Made by a program: the position numbers and the translations under genes | The notes under the pieces: generated by a model | What the model was told of the DNA's origin: nothing | Databases searched by the model: none | What the model saw: the letters and a program-made list of their open reading frames with translations, nothing else | Assembly: GCA_903916255.1 (NCBI GenBank) | Contig: CAIWVW010000082.1 | Coordinates: forward strand, 1 to 52,173 | Direction of reading: 5' to 3' | DNA: 52,173 nt | Source: an uncultured Bacteroidota bacterium | GTDB lineage: Bacteria > Bacteroidota > Bacteroidia > JABEUT01 | Part shown: one piece after another, positions 15,021-22,700 of the stretch | Numbering within the stretch: position 1 is the first letter of the stretch | How the letters are laid out: each line of letters opens with the position of its first letter

Positions 15021-17366
15021 ATGGTAAAAAACTTATTGATTGTAGAGTCTCCTGCCAAAGCAAAAACGATTGAAAAATACCTTGGGAAGGATTTTATAGT
15101 CAAGTCGAGCATAGGACATATTCGTGACCTTCCGGAAAAAGGAATTGGGATAGATATTGAACATGACTTTGCCCCTGCCTATGAAGTTTCTGCCGATAAA
15201 AAGAAAGTAGTAGCCGAACTTAAAAAGCTTGCCAAAGAAGCAGATACTATTTGGTTAGCGACAGATGAGGACAGAGAAGGAGAAGCTATTGCATGGCATT
15301 TACTGGAGGCGCTCGGAATTAAGGAAAGCAAAACCAAAAGGGTTGTTTACCATGAAATTACCAAGAGTGCTATTTTAAAAGCAATTGAAAACCCTCGGAG
15401 TATTGATAAGGCTTTAGTGGATGCGCAACAGGCACGCCGCATACTGGATAGATTGGTTGGATATGAACTCTCTCCTGTATTATGGAGAAAGGTAAAACCT
15501 TCACTTTCTGCCGGAAGGGTGCAATCAGTTGCAGTTCGATTAATTGTAGAACGGGAAAGGGAAGTAAACAGTTTTGTATCTGTTTCTTATTTTAAAGTGG
15601 ATGGTTTGTTCAACGCGAACAACACCAATTTCCATGCGGAATTAGATAAAAGATATGAAAACGAAAGTCAGGCAAATGATTTTCTTGCCCGAATAAAAGG
15701 CGCAGAGTTCAAGGTTAAAGATTTAGAAAAGAAACCTGCGAAACGCTCTCCATCGGCACCATTTACTACTTCTACCTTGCAACAGGAGGCAAGCAGGAAA
15801 TTAAGTTTTTCTGTTTTGCAGACCATGCGTGTAGCACAGAGTTTGTATGAGAAAGGGGATATAACTTATATGCGTACTGACTCCGTAAACCTTTCACAGC
15901 AGGCTATTGACGGGGCAAAAGCGGAGATTGAAAAATCATTTGGTGCAAAATACGCACAAACAAGGCAATATAAAACCAAGTCATCGGGAGCGCAAGAGGC
16001 CCACGAAGCTATCCGCCCTACTGATTTTTCAGCCAAGGAAATTGCAGGGCATGATAGTAATGAAGCCCGTTTGTATGATTTGATTCGCAAGCGTACCATT
16101 GCTTCGCAAATGGCGAATGCTGAAATTGAAAAAACGGTTATTACCATAGCACAGAATAAAACAGATGATAACTTCATCGCAACCGGGGAAGTAATTACGT
16201 TTGATGGATTTTTGCGTGTTTATTCCGAATCGGATGATGATGCGGAAGAACAGGATAATTCGGAAACACTTCCAATGGTGAAAGCAGGGGATAATTTGAA
16301 CTTTTTGGAAGCAAACGCTACCCAACGGTTCCCCTCTCCTCCACCCAGATATACAGAAGCAAGTCTGGTGAAAAAGCTGGAAGCACTTGGTATCGGAAGG
16401 CCTTCTACCTATGCGCCTACCATTTCAACAGTGCAGAAAAGAGGCTATGTAGTGAAGGAAAATAGGGAAGGTACCCCAAGGCCATATAAAGTGCTTACGC
16501 TTAAAAACGGAGAGATTAAATCAGCTACTAAAACTGAAAATACCGGTGCAGAAAAATCAAAACTTTTCCCTACGGATATTGGTTCAGTGGTAACTGATTT
16601 CCTGATAGAAAATTTTGGGGAAATCCTCGATTATAACTTCACTGCTCACGTAGAGGAAGAGTTCGATATTATTGCCGAAGGTAAATTGTCGTGGACCAAA
16701 ATGCTACATCAGTTCTACGACCCTTTCCATGCTACTGTAACAAAGGCCACTGATGTAAAAAAGAAAACATCGGGTGAGAAATTATTGGGTCAGGATGCCA
16801 ATGGCAAAAACGTATATGCTAAAATAGGCCGCTACGGACCGATGATTCAGATTGGTGATTTTGCTGAAGGGGAAGAAGAAACCAAAGCGGAAGACAAGCC
16901 AAAATACTCCAAAATGCGTGCGGACCAACGTATGGAAACCATTACCTTGGAAGAAGCATTGGATTTATTTAAGATGCCAAGAAACATTGGCAAATTTGAA
17001 GATAAGGACATGGTAGTAGGTATTGGAAGGTTTGGCCCTTACATCCGGCATGATGGGCTTTTCGTTTCCATTCCTAAAACAGATGATGCTTTTACGATTG
17101 GTGAAGAAAGAGCCATTGAGTTAATTAAAGAAAAAAGGCAAAAAGAAATAGAAAAAAATATTAAGACCTTTGCCCATGACCCTGAAATAAGAGTGTTGAA
17201 AGGAAGATTCGGCCCATATATTACAATGGATAAGAATAATTATAAAATACCAAAAGGAAAAGAAGCTGCTGACCTTACATTAGAGGAATGTCTGGAGATA
17301 ATTAAGGCAGAAGATGCCGCGCCAAAGAAGAAAGGAAGATTTGCTCCCCGAAAAAAAACAAAATAG
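15021..17366 (+). CDS. topA: DNA topoisomerase I (type IA)
   Basis: Relaxes negative supercoils through a 5'-phosphotyrosine link. 781 residues. The Toprim domain holds LLIVESPAKAKTIEKYLG (Glu of the metal site) and WLATDEDREGEAIAWHL (the DxDxE triad), then SAGRVQSVAVRLIVERE and the catalytic tyrosine Tyr283 in GDITYMRTDSVNLS. The C-terminal part (from about 590) lacks the Cys4 zinc fingers of the E. coli enzyme. Instead it has three repeated GRxGPxI units (KIGRYGPMIQIG, GIGRFGPYIRHDG, LKGRFGPYITMD), the zinc-free repeat type, and a Lys-rich tail ending APRKKTK that likely binds DNA. Start ATG at 15021 is clear. A GxxExxY gene follows 29 bases downstream. Confidence 0.96.
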   Translation: MVKNLLIVESPAKAKTIEKYLGKDFIVKSSIGHIRDLPEKGIGIDIEHDFAPAYEVSADKKKVVAELKKLAKEADTIWLATDEDREGEAIAWHLLEALGIKESKTKRVVYHEITKSAILKAIENPRSIDKALVDAQQARRILDRLVGYELSPVLWRKVKPSLSAGRVQSVAVRLIVEREREVNSFVSVSYFKVDGLFNANNTNFHAELDKRYENESQANDFLARIKGAEFKVKDLEKKPAKRSPSAPFTTSTLQQEASRKLSFSVLQTMRVAQSLYEKGDITYMRTDSVNLSQQAIDGAKAEIEKSFGAKYAQTRQYKTKSSGAQEAHEAIRPTDFSAKEIAGHDSNEARLYDLIRKRTIASQMANAEIEKTVITIAQNKTDDNFIATGEVITFDGFLRVYSESDDDAEEQDNSETLPMVKAGDNLNFLEANATQRFPSPPPRYTEASLVKKLEALGIGRPSTYAPTISTVQKRGYVVKENREGTPRPYKVLTLKNGEIKSATKTENTGAEKSKLFPTDIGSVVTDFLIENFGEILDYNFTAHVEEEFDIIAEGKLSWTKMLHQFYDPFHATVTKATDVKKKTSGEKLLGQDANGKNVYAKIGRYGPMIQIGDFAEGEEETKAEDKPKYSKMRADQRMETITLEEALDLFKMPRNIGKFEDKDMVVGIGRFGPYIRHDGLFVSIPKTDDAFTIGEERAIELIKEKRQKEIEKNIKTFAHDPEIRVLKGRFGPYITMDKNNYKIPKGKEAADLTLEECLEIIKAEDAAPKKKGRFAPRKKTK

Positions 17367-17395
17367 TAATTAAGACATAATTGTATTTGCAATTT

Positions 17396-17824
17396 ATGCC
17401 ACAAAATCCCGAAAACACCAAATCCCACGAAAAAAACTTTGAGGCCATACCAAACGATTTAGAAGTGATTGGGAAAAAGATTGTTGATTCGGCATATACA
17501 GTGCATAAAAGATTGGGACCCGGGCTTTTAGAAAAAGTTTATGAAATTTGTTTATGCCATGAATTGGAAAAGCGCGGATTAAATTACATACGTCAAATGG
17601 ATATTCCAATAAAATATGATGGAATCACATTTGAAGAAGGGTTACGTTTAGACATTTTAGTGGAAAATGAAATAATCTGTGAAATTAAAGCTGTTGATTT
17701 GATAAACCCTGTCTGGGATGCCCAAGTTCTTAGTCATTTGAAATTAACAAATAAGCGATTAGGTTATTTAATTAATTTTAACGTTGCAAATATTGGTCAA
17801 GGTATTAAACGATTTGTTTTGTGA
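17396..17824 (+). CDS. GxxExxY protein (PD-(D/E)XK nuclease-like)
   Basis: 142 residues from the ATG at 17396 (a TTG at 17381 is less likely). It has the family signature GPGLLEKVYE (Gly43, Glu46, Tyr49) and the PD-(D/E)XK core with RLDILVENEIICEIKA (Asp86, Glu96, Lys98), then WDAQVLSHLKLTNKRLGYLINFNV. The nuclease core is intact, but no activity is established for this family that I can name. The gene is framed by 37-bp imperfect inverted repeats: the left arm begins at its second codon and encodes residues 2-14 (PQNPENTKSHEKN), and the right arm begins at the stop codon. This, and its place between topA and an arginase-like gene, suggests a mobile or passenger cassette. Confidence 0.9.
   Translation: MPQNPENTKSHEKNFEAIPNDLEVIGKKIVDSAYTVHKRLGPGLLEKVYEICLCHELEKRGLNYIRQMDIPIKYDGITFEEGLRLDILVENEIICEIKAVDLINPVWDAQVLSHLKLTNKRLGYLINFNVANIGQGIKRFVL
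17399..17435. repeat. Left inverted repeat of the GxxExxY cassette
   Basis: 37 bases starting with codon 2 of the GxxExxY gene. Compared with the reverse complement of 17825-17861, 31 of 37 positions match without gaps; the core CACCAAATCCCAC is identical. Confidence 0.8.
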
Positions 17825-17861
17825 TTTTTTTGTGGGATTTGGTGCTTTAGTGTTTTAGTGG
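17825..17861. repeat. Right inverted repeat of the GxxExxY cassette
   Basis: Begins directly after the stop codon of the GxxExxY gene (T run, then GTGGGATTTGGTG) and is the inverted partner of 17399-17435. It ends 22 bases before the next ATG at 17884. Confidence 0.8.
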
Positions 17862-17883
17862 CTACGTTGTAATTATTGAAAAA

Positions 17884-19062
17884 ATGGAAATAAAAAATTA
17901 CCTCACACCGGCAGATATATATGAACGCCTTCCAACCGAAGAAGTTCAGGACTGGGAACAATATCAATGGGGTAACCATATCAGGAAATATACGGAATCC
18001 GGTTTCCCAAATTTAGATGGGGTAAAAGTTGCACTTATCGGTATTGGGGAATCTCGCCATTCGCTTGGCAACGAAGGTTGCAATGCCGCACCGGACAAAG
18101 TGCGTGAGCATTTTCTAAAATTATCTGCAATCAATGGAGTGAGCATTGCTGATATTGGTAACCTGATACTTGGACAAACGCCGATAGACACCTATCATGC
18201 AGTAGAATTTGTTTGTTCGGAATTATTAGAGCGGAATATTATTCCTATTATTATTGGCGGCAGCCAGGATATTACATTCGCTAATTATTTAGCTTATCAA
18301 AAATTACAACAAACAGTAAACCTTGTTTGTGTTGACCGCAAAGTTGACCTTGGCGTTTCGGAAGATACCGTTGACAACAACTCCTATTTAAGCAATATAA
18401 TCCAGCACCCTTCGGGTTTGCTTTTCAATTTGAGCCTTGTAGGTTACCAAAGCTACTTTGTAAACGAAGAAGAAATTGAAACATTGAAAAAAATGTATTT
18501 TGATGTTTACAGGCTTGGAGTTATACAATCAAAAAAGGAAGAAGCAGAGCCTATAGTACGAAGCGCCGATATATTAAGCTTTGATATTTCTGCCATACGC
18601 ATGTCGGATGCACCTGCCTGTGCAAACACTACTCCTAATGGGCTTTATGGAGAAGAAGCCTGCCAGATTATGCGCTATGCCGGTATGAGCGATAAACTTT
18701 CGTCAGTTGGGATTTATGAATTGAATCCTTCATTTGATAACCGCGGACAAACGGCCCATTTGGCAGCACAGATGATTTGGTATTTCCTGGAAGGATTTTC
18801 CAATCGTAAAAATGACATACCTGATTTATCAGGGAAAGATTACATGAAATACAGGGTAGCCATTAAAGCACCCGAACATGAATTGGTGTTTTATAAAAGT
18901 TTGAAAACCGACCGTTGGTGGATGGAAGTTCCATTTAAAGTGGATTCCAAATTGAAATTTGAAAGGCACCATTTAGTCGCTTGCTCATACGATGATTATT
19001 TGCTTGCCTGTGCCGAAGAAATGCCCGACCGCTGGTGGCAGGCTTTCCAAAAGTTGAATTAG
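17884..19062 (+). CDS. Arginase/formiminoglutamase-fold protein with altered metal site
   Basis: 392 residues with the ureohydrolase fold: VALIGIGESRHSLGNEGCNAAPDKVREH, IPIIIGGSQDIT, VNLVCVDRKVDLGVS, ILSFDISAIRMSDAPAC and an extra C-terminal domain of about 90 residues. The manganese ligands are only half present: GGDH is GGSQ (His to Gln), DAHxD is DRKVD (His to Lys) and DxD is DIS (second Asp to Ser). An active arginase-type binuclear Mn site is therefore unlikely, and the protein may bind a ligand or have a changed chemistry. Bacteroidota genomes often annotate relatives as formimidoylglutamase; I do not adopt hutG despite hutU at 29005-31017. ATG at 17884 starts MEIKNYLTP. miaA follows 30 bases later. 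Confidence 0.85.
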   Translation: MEIKNYLTPADIYERLPTEEVQDWEQYQWGNHIRKYTESGFPNLDGVKVALIGIGESRHSLGNEGCNAAPDKVREHFLKLSAINGVSIADIGNLILGQTPIDTYHAVEFVCSELLERNIIPIIIGGSQDITFANYLAYQKLQQTVNLVCVDRKVDLGVSEDTVDNNSYLSNIIQHPSGLLFNLSLVGYQSYFVNEEEIETLKKMYFDVYRLGVIQSKKEEAEPIVRSADILSFDISAIRMSDAPACANTTPNGLYGEEACQIMRYAGMSDKLSSVGIYELNPSFDNRGQTAHLAAQMIWYFLEGFSNRKNDIPDLSGKDYMKYRVAIKAPEHELVFYKSLKTDRWWMEVPFKVDSKLKFERHHLVACSYDDYLLACAEEMPDRWWQAFQKLN

Positions 19063-19092
19063 AAATTATTTCTCTTCCCTATTATTGTATCT

Positions 19093-19995
19093 GTGTCTGA
19101 AAAAACGCTTATAGCAATTGTCGGGCCTACAGCAGTGGGCAAAACGGCATTGTCTATTAAATTAGCGGAGATGCTTAAAACAGAAATTGTTTCAGCAGAC
19201 TCGAGGCAGTTTTATAAAGAAATGAAAATAGGAACTGCTAAACCTGCTGCCGAAGAACTCAAAAAAGTAAAGCATCATTTTATTGATTCGCTTTCTATAC
19301 TGGATGAATACTCTGTTGGAGATTATGAAAAAGAGGCTTTGAAACGGTTAGATGAATTATTTAAAAAGCACGATACTTTAATTCTTGTTGGAGGCTCCGG
19401 TTTATTTGTGAATGCGGTTTGTGAAGGGTTAGATACCTTGCCCTCCGGCAATAAAGAAATACGAGAACATTATGAAAAACTATTTTCAGAAGAAGGGTTA
19501 GGGCCAATTCAAACGGAGTTAAAAGAAAAGGACCCTGCCTATTTTGAAACCGTTGACAGGCAAAACCCGAGAAGGCTCATCCGCGCATTGGAAGTAATAA
19601 GCCTGACAGGAAAACCCTATTCCGATTTTAGGAAAAAGACGCCTGCCAAACGAAATTTCTCGGTTATTAAAATAGGATTGAATCTGGATAAAGAAGTTTT
19701 ACGCCAACGAATAGACCAACGGGTGGATGATATGCTTGCCAATGGATGGTTGGAAGAATGTAAAAAGCTTTATCCACTGCGAAATTTAAATGCACTAAAG
19801 ACAGTGGGCTATTCAGAATTGTTTGATTTTATAGAAGGCAAAACAAATTGGGAGACTACAGTGAAAAACATAAAAACCAATACCTGGCACTATGCCAAAA
19901 GGCAACTAACATGGTTTAAAAAGGATAAGGAGATACGGTGGTTTTTACCAACAGAAGAAGCGGAAATTATAAAATATCTGCAATCTGGTTCTTAA
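19093..19995 (+). CDS. miaA: tRNA dimethylallyltransferase
   Basis: Adds the dimethylallyl group to A37 of tRNAs that read codons starting with U. 300 residues, normal length. Visible motifs: P-loop GPTAVGKTALS (11-21), SADSRQFYKEMKIGTAKP (the conserved catalytic Asp and substrate residues), HHFIDSLSILDEYSVGDYE, LVGGSGLFVNAVCEGLD, NPRRLIRALEV and the tRNA-binding NTWHYAKRQLTWFK near the end. The start is GTG at 19093; no in-frame ATG or TTG lies between it and the previous gene. Its last four bases overlap the convergent DUF2279 gene. Confidence 0.95.
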   Translation: MSEKTLIAIVGPTAVGKTALSIKLAEMLKTEIVSADSRQFYKEMKIGTAKPAAEELKKVKHHFIDSLSILDEYSVGDYEKEALKRLDELFKKHDTLILVGGSGLFVNAVCEGLDTLPSGNKEIREHYEKLFSEEGLGPIQTELKEKDPAYFETVDRQNPRRLIRALEVISLTGKPYSDFRKKTPAKRNFSVIKIGLNLDKEVLRQRIDQRVDDMLANGWLEECKKLYPLRNLNALKTVGYSELFDFIEGKTNWETTVKNIKTNTWHYAKRQLTWFKKDKEIRWFLPTEEAEIIKYLQSGS

Positions 19996-20954
19996 AAATA
20001 CAACCAATAAAACTTGAATTTCTTCCGGCTGAAACGAATGGTAGGCATTGGTACCTTTATAAATGAAACCGCACCGAAAGCAGCCTTTAACGGAGCCGAC
20101 TTAGTGGGGATTTTTGTCAAGTCAACATCGAGTGAAACATAATATTTCCTGTAACGGTCAAAAAACAATTCATTTCCGTTAGCATCATATACAGGCGGGT
20201 TGGTTACAGCGCTCACCATTCCTTCGGCACCATAGCCAAAATCGAGGCATGCCCAGCCGGGGATTTTGTAGCCTTTGGGTAGAAATGAAGCGACTGCTAT
20301 GGATACCCAATAAGTTTGCCCGTTATAATCCTTAAGCATTTCTTGCCAGATATTATCGCCCAATTCTTCCGGATGGTACTTGCTATATTCCGAAGGATGG
20401 AAGGAAATTTTAAGCCCTATGCGTTGTTCACCCCAGCCTGTTTCCTGAGATAAAAACAAACTGGCACCGGTGGTATTGGCAATCATATCGCCATACGAAA
20501 ACCCCCATTCCGATGAAAACCCGTCAAATACTTCGATATTAGTTTGAAAGGCCATACCCAAACTTGTGCCATAAACCGCCGCGGGAAGTTGACGAACACC
20601 ACACCATTGGTATAATGCAGCTGTAAGTCGGCTTATAGTATATGCTGTTAGGCAATGCCCAAACTTATCCATTTGTTTCCATTCCTTATTATCATCGAAA
20701 AAGTGGAAAGAAGATTGGGGGTAGTTTTTATACCACAATATATTCAAACCTGCCATCGAAGTTGCATAAAAAGTACCCTCTCCGGCAAGCAAAGGAATTA
20801 AGCGGCTATTGTTTACATTTGGCGAATTAGCAAAAAAATTACCTCCATTTTGACCAATGCAAGTTGATGAAAATAAGCACATTAATGCTATTCCATGAAA
20901 AAATGACGGAGAACATATAGTAGAAATGAAATATTTTATACTTTTGCGACCCAT
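19992..20954 (-). CDS. DUF2279 family envelope protein
   Basis: 320 residues. An N-terminal signal-like segment (about 19-35, FHGIALMCLFSSTC) follows a basic start. The DUF2279 signature is seen in WKQMDKFGHCLTAYTISRLTAALYQWCG (the DKxGH motif), then YGTSLGMAFQTNIEVFDGFSSEWGFSYGDMIAN, the region shared with YfiM-type proteins, followed by an aromatic-rich C-terminal part ending FKFYWLYF, consistent with an outer-membrane strand. Role unknown; an envelope location is inferred. It meets miaA tail to tail with a 4-base overlap. Its first codons contain the -7 box of the divergent Lys-rich gene, so the two starts are closely linked. Confidence 0.82.
   Translation of the reverse strand: MGRKSIKYFISTICSPSFFHGIALMCLFSSTCIGQNGGNFFANSPNVNNSRLIPLLAGEGTFYATSMAGLNILWYKNYPQSSFHFFDDNKEWKQMDKFGHCLTAYTISRLTAALYQWCGVRQLPAAVYGTSLGMAFQTNIEVFDGFSSEWGFSYGDMIANTTGASLFLSQETGWGEQRIGLKISFHPSEYSKYHPEELGDNIWQEMLKDYNGQTYWVSIAVASFLPKGYKIPGWACLDFGYGAEGMVSAVTNPPVYDANGNELFFDRYRKYYVSLDVDLTKIPTKSAPLKAAFGAVSFIKVPMPTIRFSRKKFKFYWLYF
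20939..20946 (+). promoter_or_regulatory. -7 box TACTTTTG for the Lys/Ala-rich gene
   Basis: Perfect TAnnTTTG match 33 bases before the ATG at 20980. It lies inside the first codons of the divergent DUF2279 gene (start at 20954). Confidence 0.6.
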
Positions 20955-20979
20955 TATTAACCAACAAAAATCATTTAAA

Positions 20980-21180
20980 ATGAAAAAGTTATCTATCGTT
21001 GCTGCTATTTTGTTCGCTTTCGGAACAGTTACTTTCGCTCAAAACGCAGCTCCTGCTGCTAAGCCAGCTGACAAGAAAGCTGCTCCTGCTAAGACCGACA
21101 AGAAGATGGACAAGAAAGCTGACAAGAAAGCTTCTGACAAGAAGATGGACAAGAAAGCTGCTCCTGCTGACAAGAAATAA
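20980..21180 (+). CDS. Secreted Lys/Ala-rich small protein
   Basis: 66 residues. A clear signal peptide MKKLSIVAAILFAFGTVTFAQ is followed by a mature part made almost only of Ala, Pro, Lys and Asp: PAAKPADKKAAPAKTDKK, then repeated DKK-M/A/S-DKK units (MDKKADKKASDKKMDKK). The DNA repeats GACAAGAAA and GCTGCTCCTGCT, so length could vary by slippage. A longer frame from 20926 exists but the ATG at 20980 gives the signal peptide. It has its own promoter and a strong terminator, so it is a stand-alone, possibly highly expressed gene. Low complexity prevents a functional call; polyelectrolyte binding in the periplasm or at the surface is only a guess. Confidence 0.82.
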   Translation: MKKLSIVAAILFAFGTVTFAQNAAPAAKPADKKAAPAKTDKKMDKKADKKASDKKMDKKAAPADKK

Positions 21181-21200
21181 TCTTTCTTTACGCATTAAGA

Positions 21201-21238
21201 AAAGTCCCGTTTCGCTTAAGGCGATACGGGGCTTTTTT
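21201..21238 (+). terminator. Terminator of the Lys/Ala-rich gene
   Basis: AAAGTCCCGTTTCGC pairs imperfectly with GGCGATACGGGGCTTT and is followed by a T run (21233-21238), 20 bases after the stop. The remaining 187 bases to 21425 show nothing. Confidence 0.85.
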
Positions 21239-21425
21239 ATTTGTGCTATTCTCATCATAAAGGCGTATAGTGTTTTGGCGCAACAATTAATGTGCATCAA
21301 AACTATATATAAATTGGACAAGCTAACGAAGTACGGTAAGGAATTTTCAAATTCTAATGATAATCTAATGTTTCCCGCTACAATCTATCTGCCGTTAGGC
21401 TGTTTATAGCATTGCGCCAATTTCA

Positions 21426-22682
21426 TTAAAATGTATACAGTAGTTGAATCGATAGGCCTGCTCCTCCAAAATCAGTCGGCAATATCATCCCTTGCAAATG
21501 GTTTATCCACAACTTGATTTCAGTGTTTTTCATTTGCTTTGTTATTCCCACAGAGGCATTGTAAGTTGCATACCCGCCATAGCCAAGTTGTAAATCTGCA
21601 GACCAGTCATGGGTAAATTTCTTATCGCCCTGAACATAAAAATAACCCATTGAATTTCCATTGAAGATGTACCAGAAGCCAACCTCCAGATGCATTTTGC
21701 CTAAATCGGTGTTTGTGTTTACACTTAATGTGGTAGGAATATTGGTATAGAATGATTTACGTGCAAGTGGGAAATATTTGTTTTGCAAACTATCTTTCGA
21801 AAGATTATTAATGGCTGCATTCTGCAAATCGTTCAGGTTGCTTATAGTGATGCCATTATAGGTATAAACAGTATCCTTATTATAGGTAAGCGAATGCGAG
21901 TTCCAACCGATAAAGCCAAGGTCGGTAATACCTACCGTAATTATTCCATCTTTTTTTCCAAGTTTATAGGGTGCGCTGAAATAAAAATCGAGCGAAGCGC
22001 CATAACCATTCAGATAGTTGTGCCCGGGTGTGCTGTCGCTTTCATTAAAGCGTGTATTGGATGTTAACTGAATATATTGCCCATATAGGTCGGTATACAA
22101 TGAACCATTCGACATATTAACAGTTTGCACTTGCTGTCCGGCCAAAAAAGAGATGCCTAATCCGAATTTGGCTTTCCCCCCGAAATTGGTACAAACAGAA
22201 CCAATTTCAAGTTGCTGGTAACTCATATTATTTAAACTGAAAGGCGACAATTGGGCGGATTTTCCGGCATACATTGCATTACCATAAAATGCAAGGTTAA
22301 AAACATCGGGCGGAAAAGCGATATTCAAATAATCTTTATGCTTTAAAGCGACGAAAAAATTAAATGCACGCTTGCCTTTTATGGTATCATTATATAGCAC
22401 CCCGAAGATTCCATAGTTTAATGAATAGCCCAAACGGTTTGCTCCTTTCAAATGAGAAGATACTTGTTGTTTGTGTGTACTGTCGATATAATTTCCCTGT
22501 ATAAAATTTGCGGCAAAAGAACTTGTGATGGCGCCTGAACTATAGTCGGCATTGCCATATAACCCCACCAGGTATTTTCCGGTTCCAGGATTATTTACAA
22601 TTGCATCATCCCACTGTGCCTGCGTTGAAAGAAACATCAACATCATACATATAACAAGGGGAATTATTCTACTGCACTTCAC
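21426..22682 (-). CDS. DUF5723-like outer-membrane beta-barrel protein
   Basis: 418 residues with a signal peptide (MKCSRIIPLVICMMLMFLSTQAQ, cleaved after AQA). The mature protein starts WDDAIVNNPGTGKYLVGLYGNADYSS and consists of alternating aromatic and polar beta strands (LGYSLNYGIFGVLYN, NFFVALKHKDYLNIAF, AKFGLGISFLAGQQVQ, GASLDFYFSAPYKLG), ending in an outer-membrane-type final strand GAGLSIQLLYTF. This matches the DUF5723 group of Bacteroidota barrel proteins. It follows the lipoprotein gene with an 18-base gap, so the two probably form an envelope pair made from one promoter at 24357-24364. The function is unknown. Confidence 0.75.
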   Translation of the reverse strand: MKCSRIIPLVICMMLMFLSTQAQWDDAIVNNPGTGKYLVGLYGNADYSSGAITSSFAANFIQGNYIDSTHKQQVSSHLKGANRLGYSLNYGIFGVLYNDTIKGKRAFNFFVALKHKDYLNIAFPPDVFNLAFYGNAMYAGKSAQLSPFSLNNMSYQQLEIGSVCTNFGGKAKFGLGISFLAGQQVQTVNMSNGSLYTDLYGQYIQLTSNTRFNESDSTPGHNYLNGYGASLDFYFSAPYKLGKKDGIITVGITDLGFIGWNSHSLTYNKDTVYTYNGITISNLNDLQNAAINNLSKDSLQNKYFPLARKSFYTNIPTTLSVNTNTDLGKMHLEVGFWYIFNGNSMGYFYVQGDKKFTHDWSADLQLGYGGYATYNASVGITKQMKNTEIKLWINHLQGMILPTDFGGAGLSIQLLYTF

Positions 22683-22700
22683 TATTCTATACTTGTATTA

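Noticed and set aside
17884-19062. hutG (formimidoylglutamase) working with hutU
   Set aside because: Metal ligands are missing and the gene is 10 kb from hutU between cassette and miaA; histidine-pathway function is not supported.
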